NCBI GenBank assembly: GCA_964386915.1
Contig: CAYLUQ010000001.1
Location: 124,001 to 188,000 of the forward strand
Direction of reading: 5' to 3'
DNA from: JADHMP01 sp964386915
GTDB taxonomy: Bacteria; Bacteroidota; Bacteroidia; Flavobacteriales; Flavobacteriaceae
Length of the DNA stretch: 64,000 nt
This document shows positions 27,603 to 37,700 of this stretch, in pieces. Under the pieces are notes generated by a model. The model was not told where the DNA came from. It made no database searches and saw only the letters and a list, made by a program, of their open reading frames with translations. Within the stretch, counting starts at the first letter, position 1. Every line of letters begins with the position of its first letter. Position numbers and translations under genes: made by a program.

Positions 27603-28952
27603 ATGAAAATTGTTATTGCCGGTGGTGGTGAAGTTGGTTTTCATTTGGCTAAACTGCTTTCCTTCGAGTCTTTAGACATCACCTTGATTGATATTGACAA
27701 AGAGCGTTTAAATTATGCTGAATCTCATTTAGACATAAAAACCCTCCGCGGAAATGCTTTGTCCATTTCAATGCTAAAAGAAGCCCTAGTGGCAGAAGCG
27801 GAGCTGTTTATTGCTGTTACATCTCAAGAAGCTTGCAACATTACCCTAGCCGGATTAGCCAAGCAAATGGGGGCAGCACGCACCATTGCACGCATTTCCA
27901 ACTTAGAATTTCGTCAACTTAATGAAGGAGTCGATTTTAAAGCTTTAGGTGTAGATGAATTGATTTCTCCTGAAGAGTTAGCCGCGCTAGAAATTCAGCA
28001 ATTATTGGATCAATCGGCTTTTACCAATAGCTACGAATTTGAATCTGGAGCTCTTACCCTAATTGGGACTACCCTAGAAGCCAGTGTTCCTTTTGTGGGT
28101 AAATCAGTTAAAGAAGCAGCTGCACTCTTTTCAGATGTGCATTTTATGCCCATTGCTGTTCAACGAAAAGGCACCCAGTTTACCATGATCCCAAGAGGAG
28201 ATACTTGTTTTGAAGCTGGTGATACGACTTTTTTCATTACCCTTAAAGAAGGAGTAGAAGAACTCTACAAACTCACCGGAAAAAGTAAAACGCCTATCCA
28301 TAGGGTAATGATTTTAGGGGGTGGTAAAATAGGCATTAATGCAGCTAAAGAACTCGCTGAAAAAAAGGTGAAAGTAACCATAATTGAAAAACAAAAAAGC
28401 AAAGCCTTTAGCATTGCAGAAGATTTGCCTAATGCTATGGTGATTCACGGCGATGGTTGCAATGTAGAACTTCTAGAAGAAGAAGATCTTGCCCAAATGG
28501 ATGCTTTTATATCGGTAACGGGCAACTCTGAAACCAATATTATGGCCTGCTTAATGGCCAAAACCAAGCAAGTCAAAAAAACCATCGCTTTGGTGGAAAA
28601 CATGGACTATTTTGAATTGTCGCAATCTATTGGTATTGATACCCTTATCAATAAAAAACTACTCACCGCAAATACCATCTTTAGATATATCCGAAGGGGA
28701 GATGTAGTAGATATGACCACGCTGAACAATCTAAACGTTGAAATTTTAGAATTCGAAGTACATGAAAATTCTAAGGTTGCCGGTTATAAAATACGCGATT
28801 TAGAATTTCCAAGAACAGCCATCATAGGTGGGGTCATTCGGGAAGGGAAAGGTATAATTGCACTGGGAGATTATCAAATCAAACCTGGAGATCGCCTAGT
28901 GGTTTCTTGTTTGCCTAAGGCTATAAAGCGAATTGAGAGTTTGTTTTTATAA
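27603..28952 (+). CDS. trkA: Trk potassium uptake regulatory subunit TrkA
   Basis: Cytoplasmic NAD(H)/ATP-sensing ring that gates the Trk potassium channel. Two RCK modules: GGGEVGFHLAKLL with acidic strand end ITLIDIDKERL (N-terminal) and GGGKIGINAAKEL with VTIIEKQKSK (central), each followed by a TrkA-C domain. An upstream frame start at 27573 adds ten codons overlapping the promoter; the ATG at 27603 is right for the Rossmann motif. 449 residues. trkH follows after six bases. Confidence 0.94.
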   Translation: MKIVIAGGGEVGFHLAKLLSFESLDITLIDIDKERLNYAESHLDIKTLRGNALSISMLKEALVAEAELFIAVTSQEACNITLAGLAKQMGAARTIARISNLEFRQLNEGVDFKALGVDELISPEELAALEIQQLLDQSAFTNSYEFESGALTLIGTTLEASVPFVGKSVKEAAALFSDVHFMPIAVQRKGTQFTMIPRGDTCFEAGDTTFFITLKEGVEELYKLTGKSKTPIHRVMILGGGKIGINAAKELAEKKVKVTIIEKQKSKAFSIAEDLPNAMVIHGDGCNVELLEEEDLAQMDAFISVTGNSETNIMACLMAKTKQVKKTIALVENMDYFELSQSIGIDTLINKKLLTANTIFRYIRRGDVVDMTTLNNLNVEILEFEVHENSKVAGYKIRDLEFPRTAIIGGVIREGKGIIALGDYQIKPGDRLVVSCLPKAIKRIESLFL

Positions 28953-28958
28953 ATCAAT

Positions 28959-30455
28959 ATGCAAAACATAAATCTTCGCATTGTTGTTTTTTTGATGGGC
29001 ATACTATTGTTATTCAATGGTGCTTTTATGCTACTTGCCGCATTGGTGAGCTATGTCTATCAAGATGGTGTGGGGCTTGAGATTACTGTTTCTGCTTTTT
29101 CAGTTTTGTCTGTGGGGGCCCTTGCAATATTAGTTTTTCGAAAACACGATTCCAAAATTCAGAAGCGTGAAGGTTATCTCATTGTTACATTAGGCTGGTT
29201 TTTAATGGCTCTTTCCGGACTTTTACCCTATTGGATTTCAGGGGCCATACCTAGCTTTTCCGCTAGTTTTTTTGAAACCATGTCGGGCTATACCACTACG
29301 GGAGCCACTATTTTAAGCGATATTGAAAGCATGCCCAAAAGTTTGTTGTTTTGGCGCAGCATGACCCATTGGATTGGGGGTATGGGAATTATAGTGTTGG
29401 CGATTGCCATTTTACCCTTTTTAGGTATTGGAGGATTTCAATTATTTACAGCCGAGGTTCCTGGATTGAGTAGTGACAAATTACACCCAAAAATAGCCGA
29501 TACAGCCAAACGTCTATGGCTTATTTATTTGGGATTGACCCTAATTGAAACCTTGTTGCTCACCCTGGCAGGAATGTCTTTTTTTGATGCGCTCAATCAT
29601 GCCATGAGCACACTGTCAACCGGTGGGTTTTCTACCAAAAATGAAAGCATTGCCTTTTGGAACGGCCAGCCCCTCATTCAATATATTATCATCCTCTTTA
29701 TGTTTTTGGCGGGCACCAATTTTGTGTTAAGCTATTTTGCTATTAAAGGCAAAATCAGTAAAGTATTACAAGATGATGAATTTAAATGGTATTCCTTTTT
29801 TATCATATTCTTCAGTATTGTTGTGGCCGTATTAATTTACTTTTTTGCCGATTTTACCCAAAGCACGCTTAGTCACCCACAATTATTGGGCAAAGTTGAA
29901 AGTGTTTTTAGGCATGGTCTTTTTCAAGTGATTGCCCTAATTACTACCACCGGTTTTGTAACGGCAGATTATACACTTTGGATGCCTTTTCTCACCATTG
30001 TATTTTTTGGATTGATGTTTTTGGGTGGGTCTTCAGGTTCAACTGCTGGCGGAGTGAAAGTGGTTCGTCATCTCTTGATGATTAGGGGTGGTTTTTTAGA
30101 ATTTAAAAGAGCGCTTCATCCCAATGCCATTCTTCAGGCTCGCTACAATAAAAAGATTGTAGACGAAACCATTTCCTACAATATTTTAGGGTTCTTTATA
30201 CTCTACTTATTGAGTTTTATTATTGGAGCTTTGGGTTTTGGATTGATGGGAATTGATTTTGAATCGGCGGTTGGGGTAGCAGCCTCCACCTTAGGTAATG
30301 TGGGCCCTGCTTTAGGCATTTTTGGCCCTACCGATAATTATGAAGCCCTTTCTCAAGTTGGCCAATGGTGGGCTAGTTTTCTCATGTTGCTAGGGCGTTT
30401 GGAGCTTTTTACGGTTTTGATCTTGTTCACGCCCTTCTTTTGGAAAAACACCTAA
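28959..30455 (+). CDS. trkH: Trk potassium uptake membrane subunit TrkH
   Basis: Potassium channel-like transporter of 498 residues in the inner membrane. Repeated M1-P-M2 units are visible with selectivity-filter glycines in TTTGAT, STGGFST, TTTGFV and STLGNVGPA. It works with TrkA encoded just upstream. The stop shares four bases (CTAA, 30452-30455) with the stop of the convergent rarA. Confidence 0.93.
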   Translation: MQNINLRIVVFLMGILLLFNGAFMLLAALVSYVYQDGVGLEITVSAFSVLSVGALAILVFRKHDSKIQKREGYLIVTLGWFLMALSGLLPYWISGAIPSFSASFFETMSGYTTTGATILSDIESMPKSLLFWRSMTHWIGGMGIIVLAIAILPFLGIGGFQLFTAEVPGLSSDKLHPKIADTAKRLWLIYLGLTLIETLLLTLAGMSFFDALNHAMSTLSTGGFSTKNESIAFWNGQPLIQYIIILFMFLAGTNFVLSYFAIKGKISKVLQDDEFKWYSFFIIFFSIVVAVLIYFFADFTQSTLSHPQLLGKVESVFRHGLFQVIALITTTGFVTADYTLWMPFLTIVFFGLMFLGGSSGSTAGGVKVVRHLLMIRGGFLEFKRALHPNAILQARYNKKIVDETISYNILGFFILYLLSFIIGALGFGLMGIDFESAVGVAASTLGNVGPALGIFGPTDNYEALSQVGQWWASFLMLLGRLELFTVLILFTPFFWKNT

Positions 30456-31729
30456 TAGTCATATTTATCCTTCCAACGTTCTTTTAAAAAAGACCTTATG
30501 GACTTTTCTTTAGCATTTTCTCCCGGCACATAAAAAGTTGTGCCAGCAACATCAGGAGGCATAAATTCTTGTTCAGCAAAATTATTGGGATAGTCATGCG
30601 CATAAAGATAGCCATCTCCATATCCCATGGACTGCATCAATTCAGTTGGGGCATTTCTAAGGTGTAGGGGCACATTGAGGTTGCCCGTTTCGGTTACTTT
30701 TTTTTGAGCTTCTTGAATAGCCACATAAGCCGCATTGCTTTTGGGAGAACTCGCTAAATAGAGGGCACACTGACTCAGTAGAATACGAGCTTCTGGATAG
30801 CCAACAGCATGCACCGCTTGAAATGTATTGTTGGCAAGCACAAGGGCAGTGGGATTGGCATTTCCAATGTCTTCTGAAGCTAGAATGAGCATTCTGCGGG
30901 CAATAAATTCTGGAGTTTCACCACCCCCAATCATTCGAGCTAACCAATAAACTGAAGCGTTGGGGTCACTTCCGCGAATTGATTTGATAAATGCTGAAAT
31001 TATATCGTAATGAAATTCCCCTTTTTTATCGAATAAAAGGGGGTTGCTTTGCACGCTTTTATAGACTAATTCATCTGTAATTTTTAATCCCTTTTCAGCA
31101 TTAGATTGTACCACTAGTTCTAAAATAGACAGCATTTTTCTGGCATCTCCCCCCGAAAGTTCGAGCAAAGCAGCAGTTTCTGCAACTACCACTTTTTGTT
31201 GTTTTAACAAAACGTCATGGGCTTCGGCTTCTTTGACAATTTGCAAGAGGGCATCTTCTTGAAGGGGAAACAAGCTATATACTTGGCAACGGGAGAGTAG
31301 GGCGTTGATAACCTCAAAGCTTGGGTTTTCTGTGGTGGCGCCAATGAGTGTAATAATCCCTTTTTCAACAGCTCCTAAAAGTGCATCTTGCTGTGATTTA
31401 CTAAACCGATGAATTTCGTCAATAAATAATATTGGGGTCTTTTGTTCAAAAAGGCTTCCTTTTTGATCGGCTTTTTGAATAACCTCTCGCACTTCTTTGA
31501 CCCCGGCATTGATCGCCGAAAGTTGAAAAAAAGGGCGGTCTTTTTCTTGGGCAAGCAGTTGGGCTAAAGTTGTTTTTCCGGTGCCTGGAGGCCCCCACAA
31601 GATAAGGGAGGGCAAAAGGCCTTGTCCAATCATTTTAGAAAGGGCTCCCTCTTTTCCTACTAAATGATCTTGCCCATAATATTGAGCAAGAGTTTGAGGG
31701 CGCATCCGTTCTGCCAATGGAATGTTCAT
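30452..31729 (-). CDS. rarA: Replication-associated recombination protein A (AAA+ ATPase)
   Basis: Clamp-loader-like ATPase (MgsA/WRNIP1 family) acting at stalled replication forks. Walker A GPPGTGKTTLAQLLA, Walker B LFIDEIHRFSK, sensor GATTENPSFE, and the C-terminal tetramerisation part with ENIGNANP-like (SEDIGNANPTAL) and RNAPTELM motifs. 425 residues. It is 15 bases downstream of rlmB on the same strand, probably co-transcribed. Confidence 0.94.
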   Translation of the reverse strand: MNIPLAERMRPQTLAQYYGQDHLVGKEGALSKMIGQGLLPSLILWGPPGTGKTTLAQLLAQEKDRPFFQLSAINAGVKEVREVIQKADQKGSLFEQKTPILFIDEIHRFSKSQQDALLGAVEKGIITLIGATTENPSFEVINALLSRCQVYSLFPLQEDALLQIVKEAEAHDVLLKQQKVVVAETAALLELSGGDARKMLSILELVVQSNAEKGLKITDELVYKSVQSNPLLFDKKGEFHYDIISAFIKSIRGSDPNASVYWLARMIGGGETPEFIARRMLILASEDIGNANPTALVLANNTFQAVHAVGYPEARILLSQCALYLASSPKSNAAYVAIQEAQKKVTETGNLNVPLHLRNAPTELMQSMGYGDGYLYAHDYPNNFAEQEFMPPDVAGTTFYVPGENAKEKSIRSFLKERWKDKYDY

Positions 31730-31744
31730 GGCCTAAAGATAGTA

Positions 31745-32488
31745 TTATAAACGTTGTCTCACGATTTCATATAGCACCACTGCTGCAGCAACGGATACGT
31801 TGAGTGAATTTGATGTTTCTACCATTGGAATCTTAGCCTGTTGCTTTACAATTTTAAGAATGCCTTTAGAAATTCCTTTGTCCTCAGCTCCTAAAATTAA
31901 GGCAGTGGGTCCTTTATAGTCGTAGTCATAAAAAGAAGTAGTTGTTTTTTCGGTAATAGCGAAGATCGAAAAATCTAATTCTTGCAATTGATAGATAACA
32001 TCTTTTAGGTGGTTTACCTTAGCAATAGAAACTCTAAAAATACCTCCTGCTGAGGTTTTTACTACATCACCATTGAGAGGGGCACTGCCACTGTTTGGAA
32101 TAATCACTCCATCAACACCCACGGCTGCTGCAGTTCTTAAAAGGGCACCAAAATTTCGAACATCGGTCACCCCGTCTAGAAGAAGCAATAACGGATTTTT
32201 TTTATTTTTTAATTGATCTACAAGGGTTTCAAATTCAACAGTTGCCACGGCCGCCATTTGGGCCACCACTCCCTGATGGTTTTTTTGATCAAAACGCTCT
32301 AATCGTTCTTTGGGCACATAGCTCACTTTGATATTGTGCTGGTCTAGTTGTTGTTGCAAGTGGTTGAATTGCTGGTTTTGGCTGTTTTTGAGTAACCAAA
32401 CCTTTTCAATATTTTTTCCAGAGGCTATGGCTTCAAGCACGGCTCTGGTGCCAAATATGGTGGTGGTTTTGTGGGAGTCTTTTTCCAT
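31745..32488 (-). CDS. rlmB: 23S rRNA (guanosine-2'-O-)-methyltransferase RlmB
   Basis: SPOUT methyltransferase for the guanosine of the 23S peptidyl-transferase region (G2251 in E. coli). N-terminal L30e-like substrate domain (IFGTRAVLEAIASGKNIEKV) and the C-terminal motifs LDGVTDVRNFGALLRTA, ALILGAEDKGIS and SNSLNVSVAAAVVLYE. The ATG at 32488 is used rather than the adjacent TTG at 32491. 247 residues. Confidence 0.93.
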   Translation of the reverse strand: MEKDSHKTTTIFGTRAVLEAIASGKNIEKVWLLKNSQNQQFNHLQQQLDQHNIKVSYVPKERLERFDQKNHQGVVAQMAAVATVEFETLVDQLKNKKNPLLLLLDGVTDVRNFGALLRTAAAVGVDGVIIPNSGSAPLNGDVVKTSAGGIFRVSIAKVNHLKDVIYQLQELDFSIFAITEKTTTSFYDYDYKGPTALILGAEDKGISKGILKIVKQQAKIPMVETSNSLNVSVAAAVVLYEIVRQRL

Positions 32489-32494
32489 CAAAAT

Positions 32495-33208
32495 TTAAGG
32501 TGTGTTTTGGTCTAAATGAGCGACCATTTCTAGTAAGGCTTCTTCATTCTTGAGTTTAACCTTATTTTGGTCTGTATATGTTTTATATACTTTGGCATTA
32601 AAAAAGTTTAGGTTTATCATTTTTTTATGTGAATTTTCAACTCGAATGCCTTCATTGCCTTTTGCAATGACGTAATAACTTCTATCGATCCAAGTAGGTA
32701 GTGGCCCTTCACTAGATCCGGTTGCTGGTGCCGGTATGCCATCTTTTCGAGCTTGTTCAAGTTCTTTTTTTAGATAGCGCAACACTCTAAAGTGTTGTCC
32801 TTCCCAAAGCAATTGAAAAACCCCATCGAGTTCTCCTTCACTTTTAAGCCTAATTTTATCTCGCACATAGGACTTTCCTTGATGCACCAGTTTAAATCCG
32901 CTTTCCGGAAGAATTTTAAAGCGTTCTCCTGCAGCGTTTTTAAATTCAAATATTTGGTAACCCATATGATAGCGCATAGGGCCTTCAAAGCCACGGTTTG
33001 AATCAAACACCAAAGCTGTATTTTCAAAAGTATCGTTGAGGTAGGGAGAACCTTTGTAGTTTTTATTGTCAGCCACCAATTTCACTAAATTGATGTTTCC
33101 TCCTCTAAATAAATCTTGTTCACTCACAGAAACAACTTGTGCCATCAGTGAGACTGGAATCAAAAGTAAAAAAGCTGAAAGAATTTGTTTTTTCATAGAC
33201 TTAATCAT
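32495..33208 (-). CDS. Secreted protein of unknown function
   Basis: About 237 residues with a signal peptide (MKKQILSAFLLLIPVSLMAQ) and no lipobox or membrane segment after it. The mature part is beta-rich with conserved-looking aromatic patches (GPMRYHMGYQIFEFKN; PTWIDRSYYVIAKG) and no cysteines, suggesting a periplasmic or cell-surface fold. It begins after the susD terminator, so it may be transcribed separately. Starts at ATG 33208 or ATG 33196; a longer frame would begin inside the terminator hairpin. I do not recognise a family. Confidence 0.75.
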   Translation of the reverse strand: MIKSMKKQILSAFLLLIPVSLMAQVVSVSEQDLFRGGNINLVKLVADNKNYKGSPYLNDTFENTALVFDSNRGFEGPMRYHMGYQIFEFKNAAGERFKILPESGFKLVHQGKSYVRDKIRLKSEGELDGVFQLLWEGQHFRVLRYLKKELEQARKDGIPAPATGSSEGPLPTWIDRSYYVIAKGNEGIRVENSHKKMINLNFFNAKVYKTYTDQNKVKLKNEEALLEMVAHLDQNTP

Positions 33209-33213
33209 TACAT

Positions 33214-33247
33214 ATAAAAAAAGCACCTATAAAAATAGGTGCTTTTT
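33214..33247 (-). terminator. Intrinsic terminator of susC-susD
   Basis: On the minus strand a 12-bp stem (AAAAAGCACCTA paired with TAGGTGCTTTTT, 33218-33229 and 33236-33247) with a six-base loop and a continuing T run. It begins about 20 bases after the susD stop. Confidence 0.9.
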
Positions 33248-33267
33248 ATCAATTTTCAACTAAATGT

Positions 33268-34701
33268 TTATTTAGTATCCCACCACAAGCGGGTGTCTTG
33301 TGTATCAGGCCCTTGAGCAGATACAGCCGCATTGTAGTTTTCTTCATTTAAAGATTTAGTAAGAGCGGCGTAGCCGTTGCGTACAGGAATTCCATTTCCA
33401 GATAAAGCATCAGCAGCTGGCTCAAGTTTTGGAAAATCTAAACGTCTCCATTCAGACCAAGCTTCTGCCCCTTGCATGTAGAGTGCCGCCCATTTTTGAG
33501 TGGCAATTTGCTCCAATCCTTTAGCGGCGTCATAGGCCACTTCGGCTTGTGCTTTATAAGCAGCAGCATCAGCTTCTGCAACACCCCATTGGGCCATAGA
33601 AGCATCAATTCCTAAGTTATACCAAGTTTCAGCATCGCCCACAGTGGTCATTCCTCTTAAGGCTGCTTCTGCCATAGAGAAACAAATTTGAGCATAGCTA
33701 AAAATCATGCCTCCAGTTTGAGTACCATCATAAATAATATCAGAAGTGATAAATGAAATATCAGACTGCAAAACATTTGGATTGGCTACTCCATAAGGAC
33801 AACCAACATAAGTGCCAGTGGCATCAGAAAGTGGTAGCTCTGCATAAGAAGCAATTCTAGGATCGTTGTGATTGTTTAAAAAATCTATAAACACATCACT
33901 CACTGCAAAGTCTTCACGCGTTTGGAAACGGTCTTGCCATGGGTTGTCATTTGTGTCTTCTGTCAAATAGGGATAGTGCATGTTTTCAGCCACGCTTCCA
34001 ATCACACCGGCGTTATAGGCCTCAGTCAATTTTTGTTGACCTAATGATTGGTTGGCGTTAGAAACGCGCATAGCCATAACCAATTTCATGGTGTTGGCAA
34101 ACTTTTTCCAATGGCTCATGTCACCGTTGAATAAGATATCCCCCTTAAGCGTTCCACTAGTGTTGATGCTGCCAAGAGCCTCATCGATTTCAGTGAAAAG
34201 AGAAGTGTAAATAGCTTCTTGAGTATCAAACTTAGGTTTGATGTTCTCAGAGCCTTGTAAGGCTTCAGAATAAGGAATCATACCCCATCTATCAGTAAGA
34301 TAGAGATAGAAATAAGCCTTCATAATGCGGGCAACCGCAATTTGATTTTCAGTAGTTCCTCCGTTTTTATAGGCCTCAGGATCTTCGGTATTCAAATCAA
34401 TGATTTCTTGCAAATCTTTAAGAGGTCCAGAATACCAATCATCATAAGACCACTCAAATTGCTCATAACGAGAACCTTCAGTATAAGTGATTTGTGAGAT
34501 ATACTGCACCATCATATTACTGTTGACTTCACTAACCACGGTTGGAATAAAACGCTGAGCGTTTGTCAATAAAGCCGCAGTAGAGGCCGTTGAAGGAGAA
34601 TTAGGATTTAAGTTTTCATTCCCAAAATCAACGGTTTCACAAGCCTGAAAAGCAAATACTGCGATCAGTATTAAACTCCAATTTTTGATATAATTTTTCA
34701 T
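33268..34701 (-). CDS. SusD/RagB-family outer-membrane nutrient-binding lipoprotein
   Basis: Surface lipoprotein that caps a SusC-type transporter and binds its ligand. Signal with lipobox FQAC (Cys21), then TPR-like helices typical of SusD (FIPTVVSEVNSNMMVQYISQ, RIMKAYFYLYLTDRWGMIPYSEAL) and a C-terminal EAWSEWRRLDFPKL motif common in SusD-like proteins. 477 residues. It follows susC by 11 bases. No glycoside hydrolase or peptidase lies alongside, so the substrate is not indicated. Confidence 0.92.
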   Translation of the reverse strand: MKNYIKNWSLILIAVFAFQACETVDFGNENLNPNSPSTASTAALLTNAQRFIPTVVSEVNSNMMVQYISQITYTEGSRYEQFEWSYDDWYSGPLKDLQEIIDLNTEDPEAYKNGGTTENQIAVARIMKAYFYLYLTDRWGMIPYSEALQGSENIKPKFDTQEAIYTSLFTEIDEALGSINTSGTLKGDILFNGDMSHWKKFANTMKLVMAMRVSNANQSLGQQKLTEAYNAGVIGSVAENMHYPYLTEDTNDNPWQDRFQTREDFAVSDVFIDFLNNHNDPRIASYAELPLSDATGTYVGCPYGVANPNVLQSDISFITSDIIYDGTQTGGMIFSYAQICFSMAEAALRGMTTVGDAETWYNLGIDASMAQWGVAEADAAAYKAQAEVAYDAAKGLEQIATQKWAALYMQGAEAWSEWRRLDFPKLEPAADALSGNGIPVRNGYAALTKSLNEENYNAAVSAQGPDTQDTRLWWDTK

Positions 34702-34712
34702 GCTTTTCGTTA

Positions 34713-37700
34713 TTAAAAGTTAAGTTTTACATTAAGTCCAATGGAACGTGAGGGAGGCAACTGACCACCTTCAGCTTGTCTATATTGGCCTGCTATACTT
34801 CCAGAACCTTCAATTTCACTAGGATCAAGTCCACCGTGTTTGATGTTAGAGTAGAGCAACAACAAGTTGTTTCCTAATATAGATACGTCAGCGTTTCTAA
34901 TAAAAGTTCCTTCTAGCAATGCAGTTGGAACAGAATAGCCCAAACGTAGTTGACGTAATTTTAAATAAGAGGCATCATAGAGCCACTCATCGTGTGCCCC
35001 AAAATAGCGACCTGCCCAAACATAATCTTCCATATAAAGATCAACAGGTGCTCCGCTTTCAGTTACACCCACTACGTGGAAACCACCACCGGCATCGGGT
35101 GCATCACGAACAGGATTGCCTTTGTCATTGGTTCCAACCGTATCGATGTGGAGACCTGAATAGTAGGCAAACATGTTGGTAGTTGAGTAGAACAAACCAC
35201 CATTTTGATAGTCAAGCCCTACGTTTAAATACAAGTTTTTATATTGAAGAGAAGTAAGGATACCGCCTGTGAAATCAGGAAGAATTGATCCTAATACTTC
35301 ATTCGTGTCATAAACAAAACGTCCACTTTCTGTTAAGATAGGTGTACCATTGGCATCATACTTACGTTTTCTACCAACAAAAGTACCCCATTCTTCACCA
35401 ACAACTTCTTGGAACTGCAATCCACCCCAGCTAACCCAGCCAACGAGAACGTTTCGGTCAATACCTTCTGCTAAGAAGTCAACTGTTTTTTCGAGTGTTG
35501 CAAAGTTTACAGAAAAGTCCCATTTGAAATCTTGTGTTTGAACAGGTGTTGCATTAAAGGTAATTTCAATACCGTTCGAAGAAGTTTGTCCTGAGTTGAT
35601 GGATAATCCGCTAAACCCTGATGAAGCGGCAACAGGAATGGCAATTGGCAATTCTTTGTCTTTGCGATCAAAGTAGGTAACGTCTAACCCTAAACGGTTT
35701 TCAAAAAATCTAAATTCAAGACCAACTTCTAATTCGTCTCTTGTACCTCCTAAAAGATTGGCATTGGCTTCTGTGTTAGGCACAGAGAAAGAAGCATTTC
35801 CACCATAAGGACTTCCTACGTTATAAACACTTGTGGTTTGATAGGGATCTGGGAAGATAGGAGCTTGCGAATAGCCTCCTCTAAGTTTGGCAAAAGAAAC
35901 TGAGTTTCCTAAATCCAATAGCTCATCGATAAGTAAACTTCCAGAGATTCCAAAGGTTTCGATTCGGTTATCCTCTGCATTGGCAGTAGATCCCCAGTCA
36001 AAACGGTAAGAGGCATCAAGATAAAAAGTGCTTTTGTATCCTAGCGACACTTGCGCAAAGTTGGACATCAACTTAGACTGAAACAATCCTGCAGAATAAT
36101 TAGGACGGTCAACAGAAGTTGCCACACTGTAGAAGTCAGGCACAGACAATCCGCCAACGGTAGAGGCTTGCATGTAGTTAGCTCTGTTTTGTTGCATTTG
36201 ATAACCAACAAGTCCGTTCACATCAAGATCGCCAAAACGTTTGTTGTAGGTTGCTTGACCATAAACTTCGTTTTGGATGTATCTAAAGTTTGATTCGCTA
36301 TAGCTAGGTAATTCTAAACCACCAAAAGCTGTTCTTCCGTTTGAAAGGAAATTGTTGAAACGTCTTCTCACTTCAACATTTACTCTGATGTTTTCATTCA
36401 GCTGATAATTTAGCCCCATATTTCCAAAAGCAACATCTTTACGTTGTATGTTTTTGTTTTGTTGTGGGCCAAAGTGAGGAGCATCCCAATAAAGAGGGGT
36501 TGCATCTCTCGCTGACTTAGAGTTCCAGCTGTAAAAGTTTCCTTCAAAGAAATAGTTTTGCTTCAAGCGGTCCATGTCCAATTGACGCTGCCACCATTGG
36601 TTGAAGTTTGAACCTAATCCACCATAACCATTAAGAGGTGAATTGTTAGTTTCTCTAAACTGATAGTTTAAAGAAGAATAAAATTCAAAACTATCACTCA
36701 GATCAATAGATGCGGTAATATTGAAATCAATTTGATCTCTTTTAGCTTCTGGCATAACCAAGGTTTGAGAAAGGTTACGTATAGAAGAGCGAATGTTGTA
36801 GTTTTCTCCCCCTTTAGAATAGGCTAAAGTGGTGTTATTTGTAATTCCGGTATCGAAGAAATTACGGATGTTATCGGGATTAGGCTCCCAAGGGCGTAAT
36901 TTTCCGAATTCTGGGTGACCAGGAATCCAGCTGTCCCAGTGACGTACTAGCGTACCGTCTAATTTAGGTCCCCAAGATTCATCAGCAGCATAGTATGGAA
37001 TTTTTTGTCCATTAAAAGCAGCCCAAGAAGCGGGGTCAGTGGCAGGATTATATTCAAATGTATCCCAGTCTTGGTAATATCCTCCACCATATTCGTTTTG
37101 GTAGTCGGGAAGAATAGAAACTGACGTAACATTTGTGGTGTGGTCTACTGTAAAAGTAGATTCACCATCAGCTGCTTTTTTGCTGGTGATGATCACCACC
37201 CCATTTACTGCATCTGCACCATAGAGTGCTGTTGCAGCAGCTCCTTTTAATACAGAAATATTGGCAATGTTGTCGGTGTTGATGTCGGTCATGGCATTTA
37301 CTTTAATACCATCCACAACATAAAGCACACCCGTTTCTCCTCTTAAACGCAAGAAACCGGCATCAAAGCTGGAAGAAGATCCTCCAATCATTTGTACCCC
37401 GGCTACTTTTCCGGAAAGGGTTACGTTTAAGTCTACTTCCTTAGATTGAACTAAGGTTTCTCCTTGTACGGATTGCTGCGCATAACCCAACGATTTCTTT
37501 TCTCGAGAAACCCCAAGGGCCGAAACAACAACTTCATCCAGTTGGTTGTCTGCTGCAAGGGTAACATCAATCTGGTCTTCATTGGCCACCGTTACTTCTT
37601 GAGTTGAGAACCCAACAAAAGAGAAAACAAGTACATCTCCAATAGAAGCGGTAATGGAATAATTACCGTCAAAATCTGTGCTGGTTCCCGTATTGGTACC

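Noticed and set aside
31745..32488. rlmB and the TrmH-like gene at 25338 as duplicates
   Set aside because: They share only the three SPOUT motifs; the N-terminal domains and spacing differ, so they are distinct family members.
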